A stretch of 10,979 bases of DNA from PCC-10605 sp964409355 (lineage in GTDB: Bacteria; Cyanobacteriota; Cyanobacteriia; Cyanobacteriales; Cyanobacteriaceae), in assembly GCA_964409355.1 (NCBI GenBank), contig CAYPDC010000131.1:1-10979 (forward strand). Direction: 5' to 3'. The translations under genes and the position numbers were made by a program. Every line of letters starts with the position of its first letter. Positions within the stretch are counted from its first letter, which is position 1. Below the pieces are notes generated by a model. It did not search any database. It saw only the letters and a program-made list of their open reading frames with translations, and was not told the origin of the DNA. Of the stretch, positions 1-6,187 are shown piece by piece.

Positions 1-22
1 TAAGGGGGGTTAGGGGGGATCA
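1..22. repeat. G-rich dispersed repeat, copy 1 (cut by window edge)
   Basis: Two six-G runs separated by TTA and followed by ATCA. The same 22 bases occur without mismatch at 6166-6187, where they form the core of a MITE-like element. The 5' side of this copy is outside the window, so the full element cannot be judged here. The sequence after the shared block differs between the copies. G-rich blocks of this kind are, to my knowledge, common in cyanobacterial intergenic DNA. Confidence 0.75.
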
Positions 23-34
23 AATTCTTACAAC

Positions 35-55
35 TCATATAGTAATGCTATATGA
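35..55. repeat. Perfect hairpin with 8 bp arms
   Basis: TCATATAG (35-42) and CTATATGA (48-55) are perfect inverted repeats around the 5-base spacer TAATG. The arms are AT-rich and there is no T-run on either side in the correct position, so it does not read as a standard intrinsic terminator. It lies 143 bp beyond the chlM stop and 12 bases after the G-rich repeat, so it may belong to the same repeat element. Confidence 0.5.
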
Positions 56-197
56 CTTCCTTAAAAAAGGTTTTAGGCGGTGCATTAAGTGAAGTTTAAA
101 TGTATTAAATTTTATCGAGGTGCGATCGTTCACTCACTCACAAGGTTAGGTTTTTTACCTTAAAAAAATCTGCCTTTATGAGTTAGTGGTGGGAGTG

Positions 198-896
198 TTA
201 ACTTACTGCTTCTAAAATACGAGAGTAGTAAAAACTGGTGCTAGTCATTCCTGTGCGTTTGATTTGAAAACCATTTTTTTGCAAGATGCTGATAATATCT
301 TCTTCTCTATGTTGGTAAGCACGAGTAGTTTTACTCGAACCGGGGAAAAACTCACCAATTCTTTTTAAAATAGTCAAAAGAAAGGTTTTAGGGGCAAAAC
401 TAATAATTAAACGAGACTTTGCAAGGGAAGATAGGTGATCAATCATTTTTTCCGCATCTTCTGTGGGATAGTGAATCAACACATCTAAACAGATAACGGT
501 GTCATAGCTTCCCCTAATAGATTCTAAGTCTTGCACCCCTAATCTAATATTACGGGGATTGGTCATAACCTGTTTAATTCTTTCGGCGGCTTCTCCCACC
601 ATTTTGGCAGAAATATCACTAGCATAAACCGTTGCGCCTTCTTGAGCGAGGGGGAGGGTTAAACTGCCTACTCCACAACCAGCATCGCAAATAGAGAGTT
701 GAGATAAGTTCCCATCATCTTTTAACCAACCGACTACAGTATCAATAGTTTGTTGATGACCTTGACGAATATCTAACTGTACCTTATTCACTTTACCATC
801 ACCGTAAATATTCCGCCATCGATCGAACCCCGTGGCATTAAAATATTCTTTGACTACGGTTTTATCATCTATCTTTTTTGTTACTGTATTGACCAT
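198..896 (-). CDS. chlM: Magnesium-protoporphyrin IX methyltransferase (ChlM)
   Basis: ChlM transfers a methyl group from S-adenosylmethionine to the C13 propionate of Mg-protoporphyrin IX, giving the monomethyl ester, the step after Mg-chelatase in chlorophyll synthesis; it acts at the thylakoid/cytoplasm interface. The 232-residue protein has the family's N-terminal signature YFNATGFDRWRNIYG (18-32). A class I SAM-binding motif I follows, with DAGCGVGSL at 71-79, then an acidic residue after the second strand (D94 in YASDIS) and a post-II motif around D138 (CLDVLIHYP, 136-144). Length is normal for cyanobacterial ChlM and it appears complete. The ATG at 896 is the only sensible start, although no strong Shine-Dalgarno precedes it. 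It lies 43 bp downstream of a hydrolase gene on the same strand and may be co-transcribed with it. The alternative, another small-molecule methyltransferase, is unlikely given the N-terminal signature. Confidence 0.95.
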   Translation of the reverse strand: MVNTVTKKIDDKTVVKEYFNATGFDRWRNIYGDGKVNKVQLDIRQGHQQTIDTVVGWLKDDGNLSQLSICDAGCGVGSLTLPLAQEGATVYASDISAKMVGEAAERIKQVMTNPRNIRLGVQDLESIRGSYDTVICLDVLIHYPTEDAEKMIDHLSSLAKSRLIISFAPKTFLLTILKRIGEFFPGSSKTTRAYQHREEDIISILQKNGFQIKRTGMTSTSFYYSRILEAVS

Positions 897-939
897 TTTA
901 CATACGCCGTGAAAATTAACTAATTATAAATACAGTTTC

Positions 940-2613
940 TTAATTTATCATAACTACTGTAGAAGAGTCAATTTTTCCGCCTCTAAATATTAATTTTGAT
1001 GGTTTTTCTTTACCAGAAAAAATGCTTAAAGTCAAGGGATTATTATCTAATATTAAATATGATTGACCATAGTTTTTATTATCTCCAGTATTGACTAAAT
1101 AGGCAGGAAAATTAGTTGCACTTAAACTTAAACGTAAGGCAGTATTTTTTTCTAGTTTAATACAGGTTGGTTGTAATTTAAACTTAATAAGTTGCTCAGG
1201 ATTATTGTTAATAATTCTAATATATCCTTGAGTAAAATTGTAAACTTTTCCATCAGAAAATACTTGAGATAAAATAGCAGATAAATCAAAACTTTCTTTA
1301 TCACTTTCAGCAAAAATTTCTAATTTTATATCCCCAATTATGTCTAAATCTTCTGTTAAAAATTCAGAGGTATAAGTAATAATATCACTACGGTTATCTA
1401 ATTCTGCTCTCTCAAAACTACCGCTAGGGGCGACACTATGCCCTCCTAAACTTGGTACATTTCGCCAAAAGTCTTGGACAATTATATCTTCTTGAATATT
1501 ATTATTTTCTCGATTATCTGATATTAATAATCCATCATCATCTTTTATATTAGCTAATCCTGTGCTTTTTAAGTACAATTCAATCTTTTTTTTATTGTTA
1601 AAACTATTTATATTTATCCATTTATTAATCCCGATTTGGAATAAATTAATATCATATTTAGGAAAATTATTGTTATCAATACCTTTTAAATATTTATCAA
1701 ACCAAGCTATTTGAATATTATCAATATTGCTATTGGCAGAAGAAGAAAAGCAACGATCGCCTACTACATTACCCCAAGGAAGATGTCCCCAAACACCTAC
1801 AATTAAACATTGCTGAAACTCACTCTTTGCCTTCATTTCTTGATATAAATTCAGAGTGCCTCGCAAATAAGTATCAAACCAACCGCTAATGTGAAGCATG
1901 GGTAAATCTATATCTTGAAAATAGGTTTTCGGGGATAAATTTTGCCAATATTCGTCATTTTCAGGATGGGCTAACCATTGATAATAGAAATTACTAGGGC
2001 AGTATTTTCTTAAGGCTTCTTCCACAAAAATAGGCATCTCTAAAATAGGTAAATTACGACTAGCTAAATAGAGAATTTTATAAGCCGATAAATCCCCTTT
2101 TAATCGTGCCGTTTCTGCGGATAATTGAATCGCCCATGCTAAATTTAATTGATAACAAAAAGCACCATTTTCATAAGCCCAATCTGAGTATAAATCATAG
2201 GCAATCATAGCAGGGGCAATAGTTTTTAAAGCACGATGTTGACTAATCGCACCATAAAGTTGCGTCATTCCCTGATAGGAAAAGCCATACATTCCCACCT
2301 TTCCATTGCTACCCTCTAAATGTGCCACCCAATCAAGGGTATCGTAACCATCATTAATTTCTGATTCAAATAGTTTAAATTCCCCTTCCGAATCACCCCT
2401 TCCCCTCACATCCTGAATCACCACCATATAACCATGCCTTGCATACCAACGAGGATGGGCATAAACTACCGTAGATGCGATCGCACTTCCGTAGGGTTGA
2501 CGCATAAGTAAAACGGGTAACTTTTCCGTAGTCTTTGGGCGGTAAATATCAGCAATTAATTTAACACCATCACGGGTTAACAATGATTGAGTTTGTTTAA
2601 TAATAGAATTCAT
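940..2613 (-). CDS. CocE/NonD family (S15) alpha/beta hydrolase
   Basis: A 557-residue serine hydrolase of the X-Pro dipeptidyl-peptidase S15/CocE superfamily. The N-terminal alpha/beta-hydrolase domain has an oxyanion-side tyrosine (RQPYGS, Y41) and the conserved QDVRGRGDSEG block (67-77). The nucleophile elbow is GFSYQG (110-115, S112), the acid is D247 in SGWFDTY, and the histidine is H277 in WGHLPWG. Spacing of the triad closely matches the CocE fold. Residues about 380-557 form the C-terminal jelly-roll domain typical of the family. No signal peptide is visible, so it is probably cytoplasmic. Family members hydrolyse esters, amides or N-terminal X-Pro dipeptides; the substrate here cannot be read from sequence. 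The stop lies 43 bp before chlM on the same strand, which permits co-transcription. Asn/Lys-rich insertions near 309-345 and 364-373 reflect AT-rich DNA. No clear ribosome-binding site supports the ATG, but the N-terminus aligns with the fold. Confidence 0.9.
   Translation of the reverse strand: MNSIIKQTQSLLTRDGVKLIADIYRPKTTEKLPVLLMRQPYGSAIASTVVYAHPRWYARHGYMVVIQDVRGRGDSEGEFKLFESEINDGYDTLDWVAHLEGSNGKVGMYGFSYQGMTQLYGAISQHRALKTIAPAMIAYDLYSDWAYENGAFCYQLNLAWAIQLSAETARLKGDLSAYKILYLASRNLPILEMPIFVEEALRKYCPSNFYYQWLAHPENDEYWQNLSPKTYFQDIDLPMLHISGWFDTYLRGTLNLYQEMKAKSEFQQCLIVGVWGHLPWGNVVGDRCFSSSANSNIDNIQIAWFDKYLKGIDNNNFPKYDINLFQIGINKWININSFNNKKKIELYLKSTGLANIKDDDGLLISDNRENNNIQEDIIVQDFWRNVPSLGGHSVAPSGSFERAELDNRSDIITYTSEFLTEDLDIIGDIKLEIFAESDKESFDLSAILSQVFSDGKVYNFTQGYIRIINNNPEQLIKFKLQPTCIKLEKNTALRLSLSATNFPAYLVNTGDNKNYGQSYLILDNNPLTLSIFSGKEKPSKLIFRGGKIDSSTVVMIN
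2477..2484. repeat. HIP1 octamer GCGATCGC (in hydrolase gene)
   Basis: Perfect palindromic octamer inside the N-terminal coding part of the S15 hydrolase, near residues 43-46 (SAIA). Confidence 0.85.
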
Positions 2614-2702
2614 AATTTTGATAAATCATATACTTGATTAAATTAAAATGTCAAATGTCAAAAGAGGACACTCGTTTATCACTTTAAATGATGATTAACT
2701 TT

Positions 2703-2771
2703 TGAGCTTATTGCCATTACTTTTCAATAGATTTGTCAATATTCTGACTTAATTGCCATTATTTTTTAATA
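2703..2771. repeat. Pair of 27 bp direct repeats, 42 bp period
   Basis: Units 2703-2729 and 2745-2771 match at 22 of 27 positions. The core TTGCCATTA (2711-2719 and 2753-2761) is identical, and it continues into TTTT and AATA with only two C-to-T differences. The 42 bp offset equals about four helical turns, placing both units on the same DNA face. They lie 90-158 bp upstream of the hydrolase start and over 300 bp upstream of the feoA start. Binding sites for a regulator or remnants of a duplication are both possible. Confidence 0.6.
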
Positions 2772-2967
2772 CAATCAGACAAAGTTTTCTGAAAAAAAGC
2801 TAACCCTAAAAACCAAACTCCCTTTTGATTTGCCTAACCCAAGATTGGAAATCTAGGAAAAATTAAGATTTTTCCCTGTCTATTTAACAAAACTTTCAGT
2901 TGGGACACTTTTTTTTACCATTAACTTATAACCGACGAGCTTAAATGTTTTTTTTGGTAACTTGAAT

Positions 2968-2998
2968 TTATTGCAAAAGATTATTAATATTGTAATAA
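2968..2998. promoter_or_regulatory. Inverted repeat upstream of the FeoA-like gene
   Basis: TTATTGCAA (2968-2976) and TTGTAATAA (2990-2998) are inverted repeats matching at 8 of 9 positions around a 13-base spacer. The dyad lies 90 bp upstream of the FeoA-like start codon, where an operator could sit. Because the DNA is AT-rich, a chance dyad is quite possible. It does not match a textbook Fur box closely enough to name the regulator. Confidence 0.35.
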
Positions 2999-3076
2999 GT
3001 CTCTTGATAAAATTAATTTATTAAATTAAGTTTTTTGAAAGGAACTTAAATTTCAATAATATTTGAGCTACAAATT

Positions 3077-3080
3077 GAGG
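3077..3080 (+). promoter_or_regulatory. Ribosome binding site of the FeoA-like gene
   Basis: GAGG ends 8 bases before the ATG at 3089, an ideal spacing that supports this start. It lies between two copies of ACAAATT (3070-3076 and 3082-3088). Confidence 0.65.
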
Positions 3081-3088
3081 TACAAATT

Positions 3089-3643
3089 ATGGATGGAGAT
3101 TATTCTAGAGAAACTTATAGTTTAACTTTTCCTTTATCCAAAGCAAAAATTGGTTCTTCTCTAAGGATTATGGGATTTGTGCAAAATGCAAAAAGACATG
3201 AGCTATTAGGAATGGGTTTAAGATTAAAAACAAAACTCAAGGTTGTTAATTCACTACCCGGTGGCAATATTGTTGTTATCCATGGATCTGAAAAAATCGG
3301 CTTGAGTGAAGACATTGCCAGTCAGATTTTAGTTTGTGATGAGTCTTTGAAAAACAAAAATGACTCACAAACACAAAATAGAACAGAGACAGAGACTAAA
3401 TCTCGTTGTTATTTGCGAGACATCCCCATAGGTACAAGGGTTCGTATAATGGGATTTGAGGAAAATATGTTTAAGCAGAGGCAAAAACTGATTGAAATGG
3501 GATTAAATCGCTATTTTGAACTAATTTTATCCGCAATTGCACCTGAAAAAGAAAAGCCAATAATTGTTAAGGTGGGAACTGTTCATTTAAGTCTTTCCAT
3601 AGAAGAAGCAGATGCTCTAATAATCAAGCTTCTAAATAATTGA
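3089..3643 (+). CDS. Tandem FeoA-domain protein (ferrous iron transport related)
   Basis: A 184-residue protein made of two FeoA (SH3-like) domains. Domain 1 covers about 12-84 and domain 2 about 108-182, joined by a hydrophilic Lys/Asn/Thr-rich linker (85-107). The repeats share the pattern IGxxxRIMGF (21-30 and 114-123), then a helix ending in the turn GMGL (41-44) or EMGL (136-139). FeoA is a small cytosolic partner of the Fe(II) transporter FeoB; it is generally a single domain of about 75-85 residues, so this is a doubled form. No feoB lies next to it: the gene downstream is pcyA on the opposite strand. The protein may serve a distant feoB or have a separate regulatory role; related FeoA-like domains also occur at the C-terminus of DtxR/MntR repressors, but no helix-turn-helix is visible here. 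The start is supported by a well-spaced GAGG. The family call is secure, the function inferred. Confidence 0.85.
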   Translation: MDGDYSRETYSLTFPLSKAKIGSSLRIMGFVQNAKRHELLGMGLRLKTKLKVVNSLPGGNIVVIHGSEKIGLSEDIASQILVCDESLKNKNDSQTQNRTETETKSRCYLRDIPIGTRVRIMGFEENMFKQRQKLIEMGLNRYFELILSAIAPEKEKPIIVKVGTVHLSLSIEEADALIIKLLNN

Positions 3644-3673
3644 TTAAGGACTTTTACTGAGTTCTAATCTAAG

Positions 3674-3688
3674 GGAGCGAGATGCTCC
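3674..3688. repeat. Small hairpin between convergent feoA-like and pcyA genes
   Basis: GGAGC (3674-3678) and GCTCC (3684-3688) are a perfect inverted repeat around GAGAT, located between the stops of two convergent genes. The position would suit a bidirectional terminator, but no T-run follows on either strand, so the role is unproven. It may instead be a dispersed palindromic repeat. Confidence 0.4.
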
Positions 3689-3729
3689 AACTCCTAACTG
3701 AATCGGCAACTCTGCCCCTAAGCAAAACC

Positions 3730-4467
3730 CTAAAGAGTCGGTAAATCAAATAAAACAGAAGTCATATAATTTTCCGCCCAATCATAGCCAAAGGCTTTCT
3801 CCAATACCCGCCTGGTTTTATCATTTTGCTGTTGTTGAGTGCAGTAGTTTTTTTGTCCTTCCAAATAGATTAATTTTTCCTCCTCCGATACTGGTTGAGA
3901 TTTTTCCGCAATGCGACAGTGAATAGTTAAAAAATCCTTGACACGGTTTAAAAATAAGCCTTCTTCTGTCTGATTATTCGGGCGAATAAATAAGCAATAG
4001 GAAGAAAAAATATCACCCCAAACAGGTAAATCTCTGACATCGGTAAATTGAGGAGTTTCTAACGCCGATAAAGAGTCTTGGTAATCTTGGGAAAGAGTTT
4101 TGTCTGCATTAGTCGGGGATAAATCCACGATAGCAGCGCTAATTCCTGCTTTTCCTGCCACAATATCACAACCAAACATCGGTAAAGGATAATTGACATG
4201 GGGAAACATGACACAGTGAAGAATATCTAAACCTTTGCCCACTTTTGCCAATTCTAGGTGCATTTTGCGAAATTGAGGAGTTTGATAGCAACGGTTTTCG
4301 ATGGTTAACCTTTCTCCTTCGAGTTTGCCTTCCACATATCCCAATCCTTCGGGTAATTGATAGGGAGAGAGGGGGAGATTATCTTGCCATGTTTGAATAA
4401 TGGTTTCTGCTAACTGATTAATTAAAGGGTGTAATCTTGTTTTTAAATCTGGGGAAATATTGACCAT
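3730..4467 (-). CDS. pcyA: Phycocyanobilin:ferredoxin oxidoreductase (PcyA)
   Basis: PcyA reduces biliverdin IXalpha by four electrons from ferredoxin to give phycocyanobilin, the chromophore of phycocyanin, allophycocyanin and cyanobacterial phytochromes. The 245-residue protein is full length. The catalytic residues known from Synechocystis PcyA (Glu76, His88, Asp105) correspond to E72 (HLELAKVG), H84 (ILHCVMFPH) and D101 (FGCDIVAG), each shifted by four positions. The C-terminal block KAFGYDWAENYM is also typical. It needs haem oxygenase to make biliverdin; no such gene is in this window. pcyA converges on the FeoA-like gene and is divergent from tatA, so it is probably transcribed alone. 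No strong ribosome-binding site precedes the ATG, which still gives the expected N-terminus. Confidence 0.96.
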   Translation of the reverse strand: MVNISPDLKTRLHPLINQLAETIIQTWQDNLPLSPYQLPEGLGYVEGKLEGERLTIENRCYQTPQFRKMHLELAKVGKGLDILHCVMFPHVNYPLPMFGCDIVAGKAGISAAIVDLSPTNADKTLSQDYQDSLSALETPQFTDVRDLPVWGDIFSSYCLFIRPNNQTEEGLFLNRVKDFLTIHCRIAEKSQPVSEEEKLIYLEGQKNYCTQQQQNDKTRRVLEKAFGYDWAENYMTSVLFDLPTL

Positions 4468-4514
4468 AAATTTGTTATATTAATGGGGTATTCAATTAAG
4501 TTTTAATCAAAGAG

Positions 4515-4531
4515 TGCTAGATAAACTAGCA
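4515..4531 (+). promoter_or_regulatory. Hairpin in pcyA/tatA divergent region
   Basis: TGCTAG (4515-4520) and CTAGCA (4526-4531) are a perfect 6 bp inverted repeat around ATAAA. The stem extends by a G-T and an A-T pair on each side and is followed on the plus strand by TTTTCT, giving a weak terminator-like shape. It sits 34 bases before the preferred tatA start. It could be an operator, a 5'-leader hairpin of tatA, or the end of a short transcript. Confidence 0.45.
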
Positions 4532-4564
4532 TTTTCTACCATAACATTCACGGGAATATTTACT

Positions 4565-4729
4565 ATGTTTGGTTTAGGATGGGCAGAAGTAATTATAATT
4601 TTAGTTGTAGCAATATTGATTTTTGGTCCGAAAAAACTACCAGAATTAGGTAACTCTTTAGGAAAAACCATCAGAGGATTTAAAGATGAAGTGACAACCG
4701 AAGCCGATAAAGATGAGACGAAAAAATAA
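4565..4729 (+). CDS. tatA: Sec-independent translocase protein TatA/E (Hcf106 family)
   Basis: A 54-residue subunit of the twin-arginine translocase, which moves folded proteins across the thylakoid or plasma membrane. The short N-terminus (MFGLGWAE) is followed by one membrane helix (about residues 7-21) and the hallmark hinge FGPKKLPELG (21-30). After these come the amphipathic helix LGKTIRGFKDEV and a charged tail. A GTG at 4514 would add 17 residues, but the family normally begins with MFGLG or MF/NIFG just before the helix, and the extension covers a perfect hairpin, so I chose the ATG at 4565. Ribosome-binding signal is weak for both. The tail is short compared with many TatA proteins, so the TatE or TatA-paralogue label is possible; it lacks the extra length of TatB. 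It is not linked to tatC here and converges on the CYTH gene with 14 bp between the stops. Confidence 0.9.
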   Translation: MFGLGWAEVIIILVVAILIFGPKKLPELGNSLGKTIRGFKDEVTTEADKDETKK

Positions 4730-4743
4730 TGAGCATCGTTATT

Positions 4744-5208
4744 TTACCATCTGGAAAAGGGATTTTTCACAAGGTTAAAGTTATAGTAACGTAAATTGTG
4801 AGTTACTTCTTCTGCGATCCAATCAGGTAAAGGAATTTCTTGATTCTCCACTTGCAATTCCACCTCTGCGAGGATTAAACCCTGATTATCTCCTAAAAAT
4901 TCATCTATTTCCCAAATTAAGTCTCCTATCGGTATTTTATAGCGTATTTTTTCAATTAAGGGGCGATCGCACAGACTATCTAGCATTTCCTCCGCTTCTT
5001 TTAGGGGAATTAAATATTCAAATTCGCTCCTTTTCGCCCCTTTGGTTTTGCCTTTGAGAGTAAGATAACCCTGAGTGCCGACCACTCTGATCCTAACGGT
5101 GTTACCATTAACTGTATTAAGATAACCCTGACGGTAAAGTAAACCATTATCAGAGGGAAACCATTTATCCAAATTCACTAAAAATTTACGTTCAATTTCT
5201 ATACCCAT
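4744..5208 (-). CDS. CYTH domain protein / triphosphate tunnel metalloenzyme
   Basis: A 154-residue single-domain CYTH protein, the usual length for bacterial short TTMs. The signature ExExK is at the N-terminus (E4, E6, K8 in IEIERKF). The other tunnel-lining charged residues follow in order: R39 and R41 (VRIR), K52 and K54 (LKGK), E62 and E64 (EFEY), K87 and R89, E100 and D102 (WEIDEF), E115 and E117 (AEVELQ). All elements needed for metal-dependent triphosphate hydrolysis therefore look intact. Characterised relatives act on inorganic tripolyphosphate, thiamine triphosphate or ATP (class IV adenylyl cyclase); the short single-domain type and lack of a CHAD domain make inorganic triphosphatase the likeliest activity, but that is inference. 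It is cytosolic, convergent with tatA, and divergent from tRNA-Cys, whose -35 box begins 5 bp upstream of this start codon. Confidence 0.9.
   Translation of the reverse strand: MGIEIERKFLVNLDKWFPSDNGLLYRQGYLNTVNGNTVRIRVVGTQGYLTLKGKTKGAKRSEFEYLIPLKEAEEMLDSLCDRPLIEKIRYKIPIGDLIWEIDEFLGDNQGLILAEVELQVENQEIPLPDWIAEEVTHNLRYYNFNLVKNPFSRW
4963..4970. repeat. HIP1 octamer GCGATCGC (in CYTH gene)
   Basis: Perfect octamer within the CYTH coding sequence, around residues 80-82 (CDR). Confidence 0.85.
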
Positions 5209-5212
5209 TTTC

Positions 5213-5242
5213 TTGCCAAGAAAGACTTATTAATGCTATAAT
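5213..5242 (+). promoter_or_regulatory. Promoter of tRNA-Cys
   Basis: A TTGCCA -35 box (5213-5218) and a perfect TATAAT -10 box (5237-5242) are separated by 18 bp. A start about seven bases after the -10 box would leave a leader of roughly ten bases before the mature tRNA 5' end at 5260. This is the clearest promoter in the window. It overlaps the region just upstream of the divergent CYTH gene. Confidence 0.75.
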
Positions 5243-5259
5243 AGCAAAGTATTAAAAAT

Positions 5260-5331
<72 letters not shown>

Positions 5332-5475
5332 TGTGTTTTGTGTCGTGCCAAATAAAAAAGTGATGACACGGTGATGGTTAATTTATTGAGGAATTGAGTG
5401 TGACCATCTTGGTAACTAAATTAGTATTGTTTGATCGAATCTACTTTAAGGGTGACATAAACAGAAATTATAAAG

Positions 5476-6051
5476 CTAAAAAATCTCAGTTAAATCTAAA
5501 GTAAAATCAGGCAAAATATCTTCTCCTGATAAAATTTTAGGATTATTTAAAACCTCTTTTTTTTCCCCTTGACGATAGATTTCTACTTCTTTTTTATCAG
5601 GATTTATTAACCACCCTAATTTTATTCCATTTGACCTATATTCTTCCATTTTCTCTTGAAGTGTTTTTAAAGAGTCCGTTTTTGACATCAACTCTAAGAC
5701 AAAATCAGGGGCGATAGGGGGAAATTTTATCCTTTCTTCTTCTGTTAAATTATGCCATCTTTCTTTTTGAACATAAGCCACATCGGGGGATCTATTTCCC
5801 CCTTTTGGTAGTTTAAAACAGGTGGAAGAATCAAAGATATATCCTAGTTTTTTTTGACGATTCCAAATCACAAAATCTGCATTTAATTCAGAATTTTTTT
5901 TGCCTGTTTCTCCTCCCGTCGGGGGCATAATAATCAGTTCTCCTTTTTGATTTTGTTCCAATTTTAGTTCAGGATTATGACGACAAAGTTGATAAAATTT
6001 TTCATCATCAATGGTAGAAATTACATCTAAGTTAATAGTATAAGTTGTCAT
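5476..6051 (-). CDS. Uma2 family (DUF820) putative endonuclease, copy A
   Basis: A 191-residue protein of the Uma2/DUF820 family, very abundant in cyanobacteria, with a restriction-endonuclease-like PD-(D/E)XK fold. From the chosen start, the conserved features are GELIIMPPTGGETG (37-50) and SPDVAYV with the putative metal-binding D90 (88-94). Then come APDFVLELMS with D116 and E120 (114-123), and the end block NGIKLGWLINPDKKEVEIYR (141-160). A start at 6075 would add MIEGKNTT, but the purine-rich GAGGGGAAA lies inside that extension and suits initiation at the ATG at 6051. The biological role of Uma2 proteins is unsettled; nuclease activity is predicted from fold. A MITE-like element lies just upstream, between this gene and Uma2 copy B, so the two genes may not be one transcript. 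The two copies have clearly diverged, so this is not a recent duplication. Confidence 0.9.
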   Translation of the reverse strand: MTTYTINLDVISTIDDEKFYQLCRHNPELKLEQNQKGELIIMPPTGGETGKKNSELNADFVIWNRQKKLGYIFDSSTCFKLPKGGNRSPDVAYVQKERWHNLTEEERIKFPPIAPDFVLELMSKTDSLKTLQEKMEEYRSNGIKLGWLINPDKKEVEIYRQGEKKEVLNNPKILSGEDILPDFTLDLTEIF

Positions 6052-6154
6052 TGTCGTATTTTTCCCCTCGATCATAAGTAGTTAGCATAATAACACATTT
6101 ACAGAAGCTCTAAGGTGGTTTCCAAAAAAGAATCTACCCATTTTCTTGATAATT

Positions 6155-6173
6155 CCCCCTTTGTTTAAGGGGG
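6155..6173. repeat. G/C-rich hairpin in MITE-like core
   Basis: CCCCCTT (6155-6161) and AAGGGGG (6167-6173) are a perfect 7 bp inverted repeat around TGTTT. A second G-run (6178-6183) offers a competing partner for the C-run, so two alternative hairpins are possible. Confidence 0.65.
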
Positions 6174-6187
6174 GTTAGGGGGGATCA
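6166..6187. repeat. G-rich dispersed repeat, copy 2
   Basis: Identical over 22 bases to positions 1-22, in the same orientation. Here it overlaps the right arm of the core hairpin of the MITE-like element. Confidence 0.75.

Larger units (their letters stand above)
2614..3088. other. 475 bp divergent intergenic region with repeats
   Basis: This region lies between the divergent hydrolase (minus) and the FeoA-like gene (plus). I see no ORF or structured RNA gene that I can support. It is AT-rich with several homopolymer T-runs. It contains an immediate tandem heptad ATGTCAA (2648-2661), a 27 bp imperfect direct repeat with a 42 bp period (2703-2771), and an inverted repeat (2968-2998) on the feoA side. 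It must hold the promoters of both genes, but I could not identify -35/-10 pairs with confidence. An unannotated small RNA cannot be excluded. Confidence 0.7.

Noticed and set aside
142..161. AAGGT/ACCTT inverted repeat as a chlM terminator
   Set aside because: The 5 bp arms are weak, and the T-run lies on the wrong side or in the loop for a minus-strand intrinsic terminator.
2648..2661. Tandem ATGTCAA heptads as a start of a CRISPR or other array
   Set aside because: There are only two adjacent 7-base copies with no spacers; no CRISPR-like periodic repeats occur anywhere in the window.
3115..3315. Minus-strand ORF of 66 codons over the FeoA-like gene
   Set aside because: It is fully antisense to a recognisable FeoA domain, and its product has no recognisable features.
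5339..5369. Inverted repeat GTGTC/GACAC downstream of tRNA-Cys as a possible terminator
   Set aside because: The arms are only 5 bp with a 20-base loop and no T-run, so it is not distinguishable from chance.
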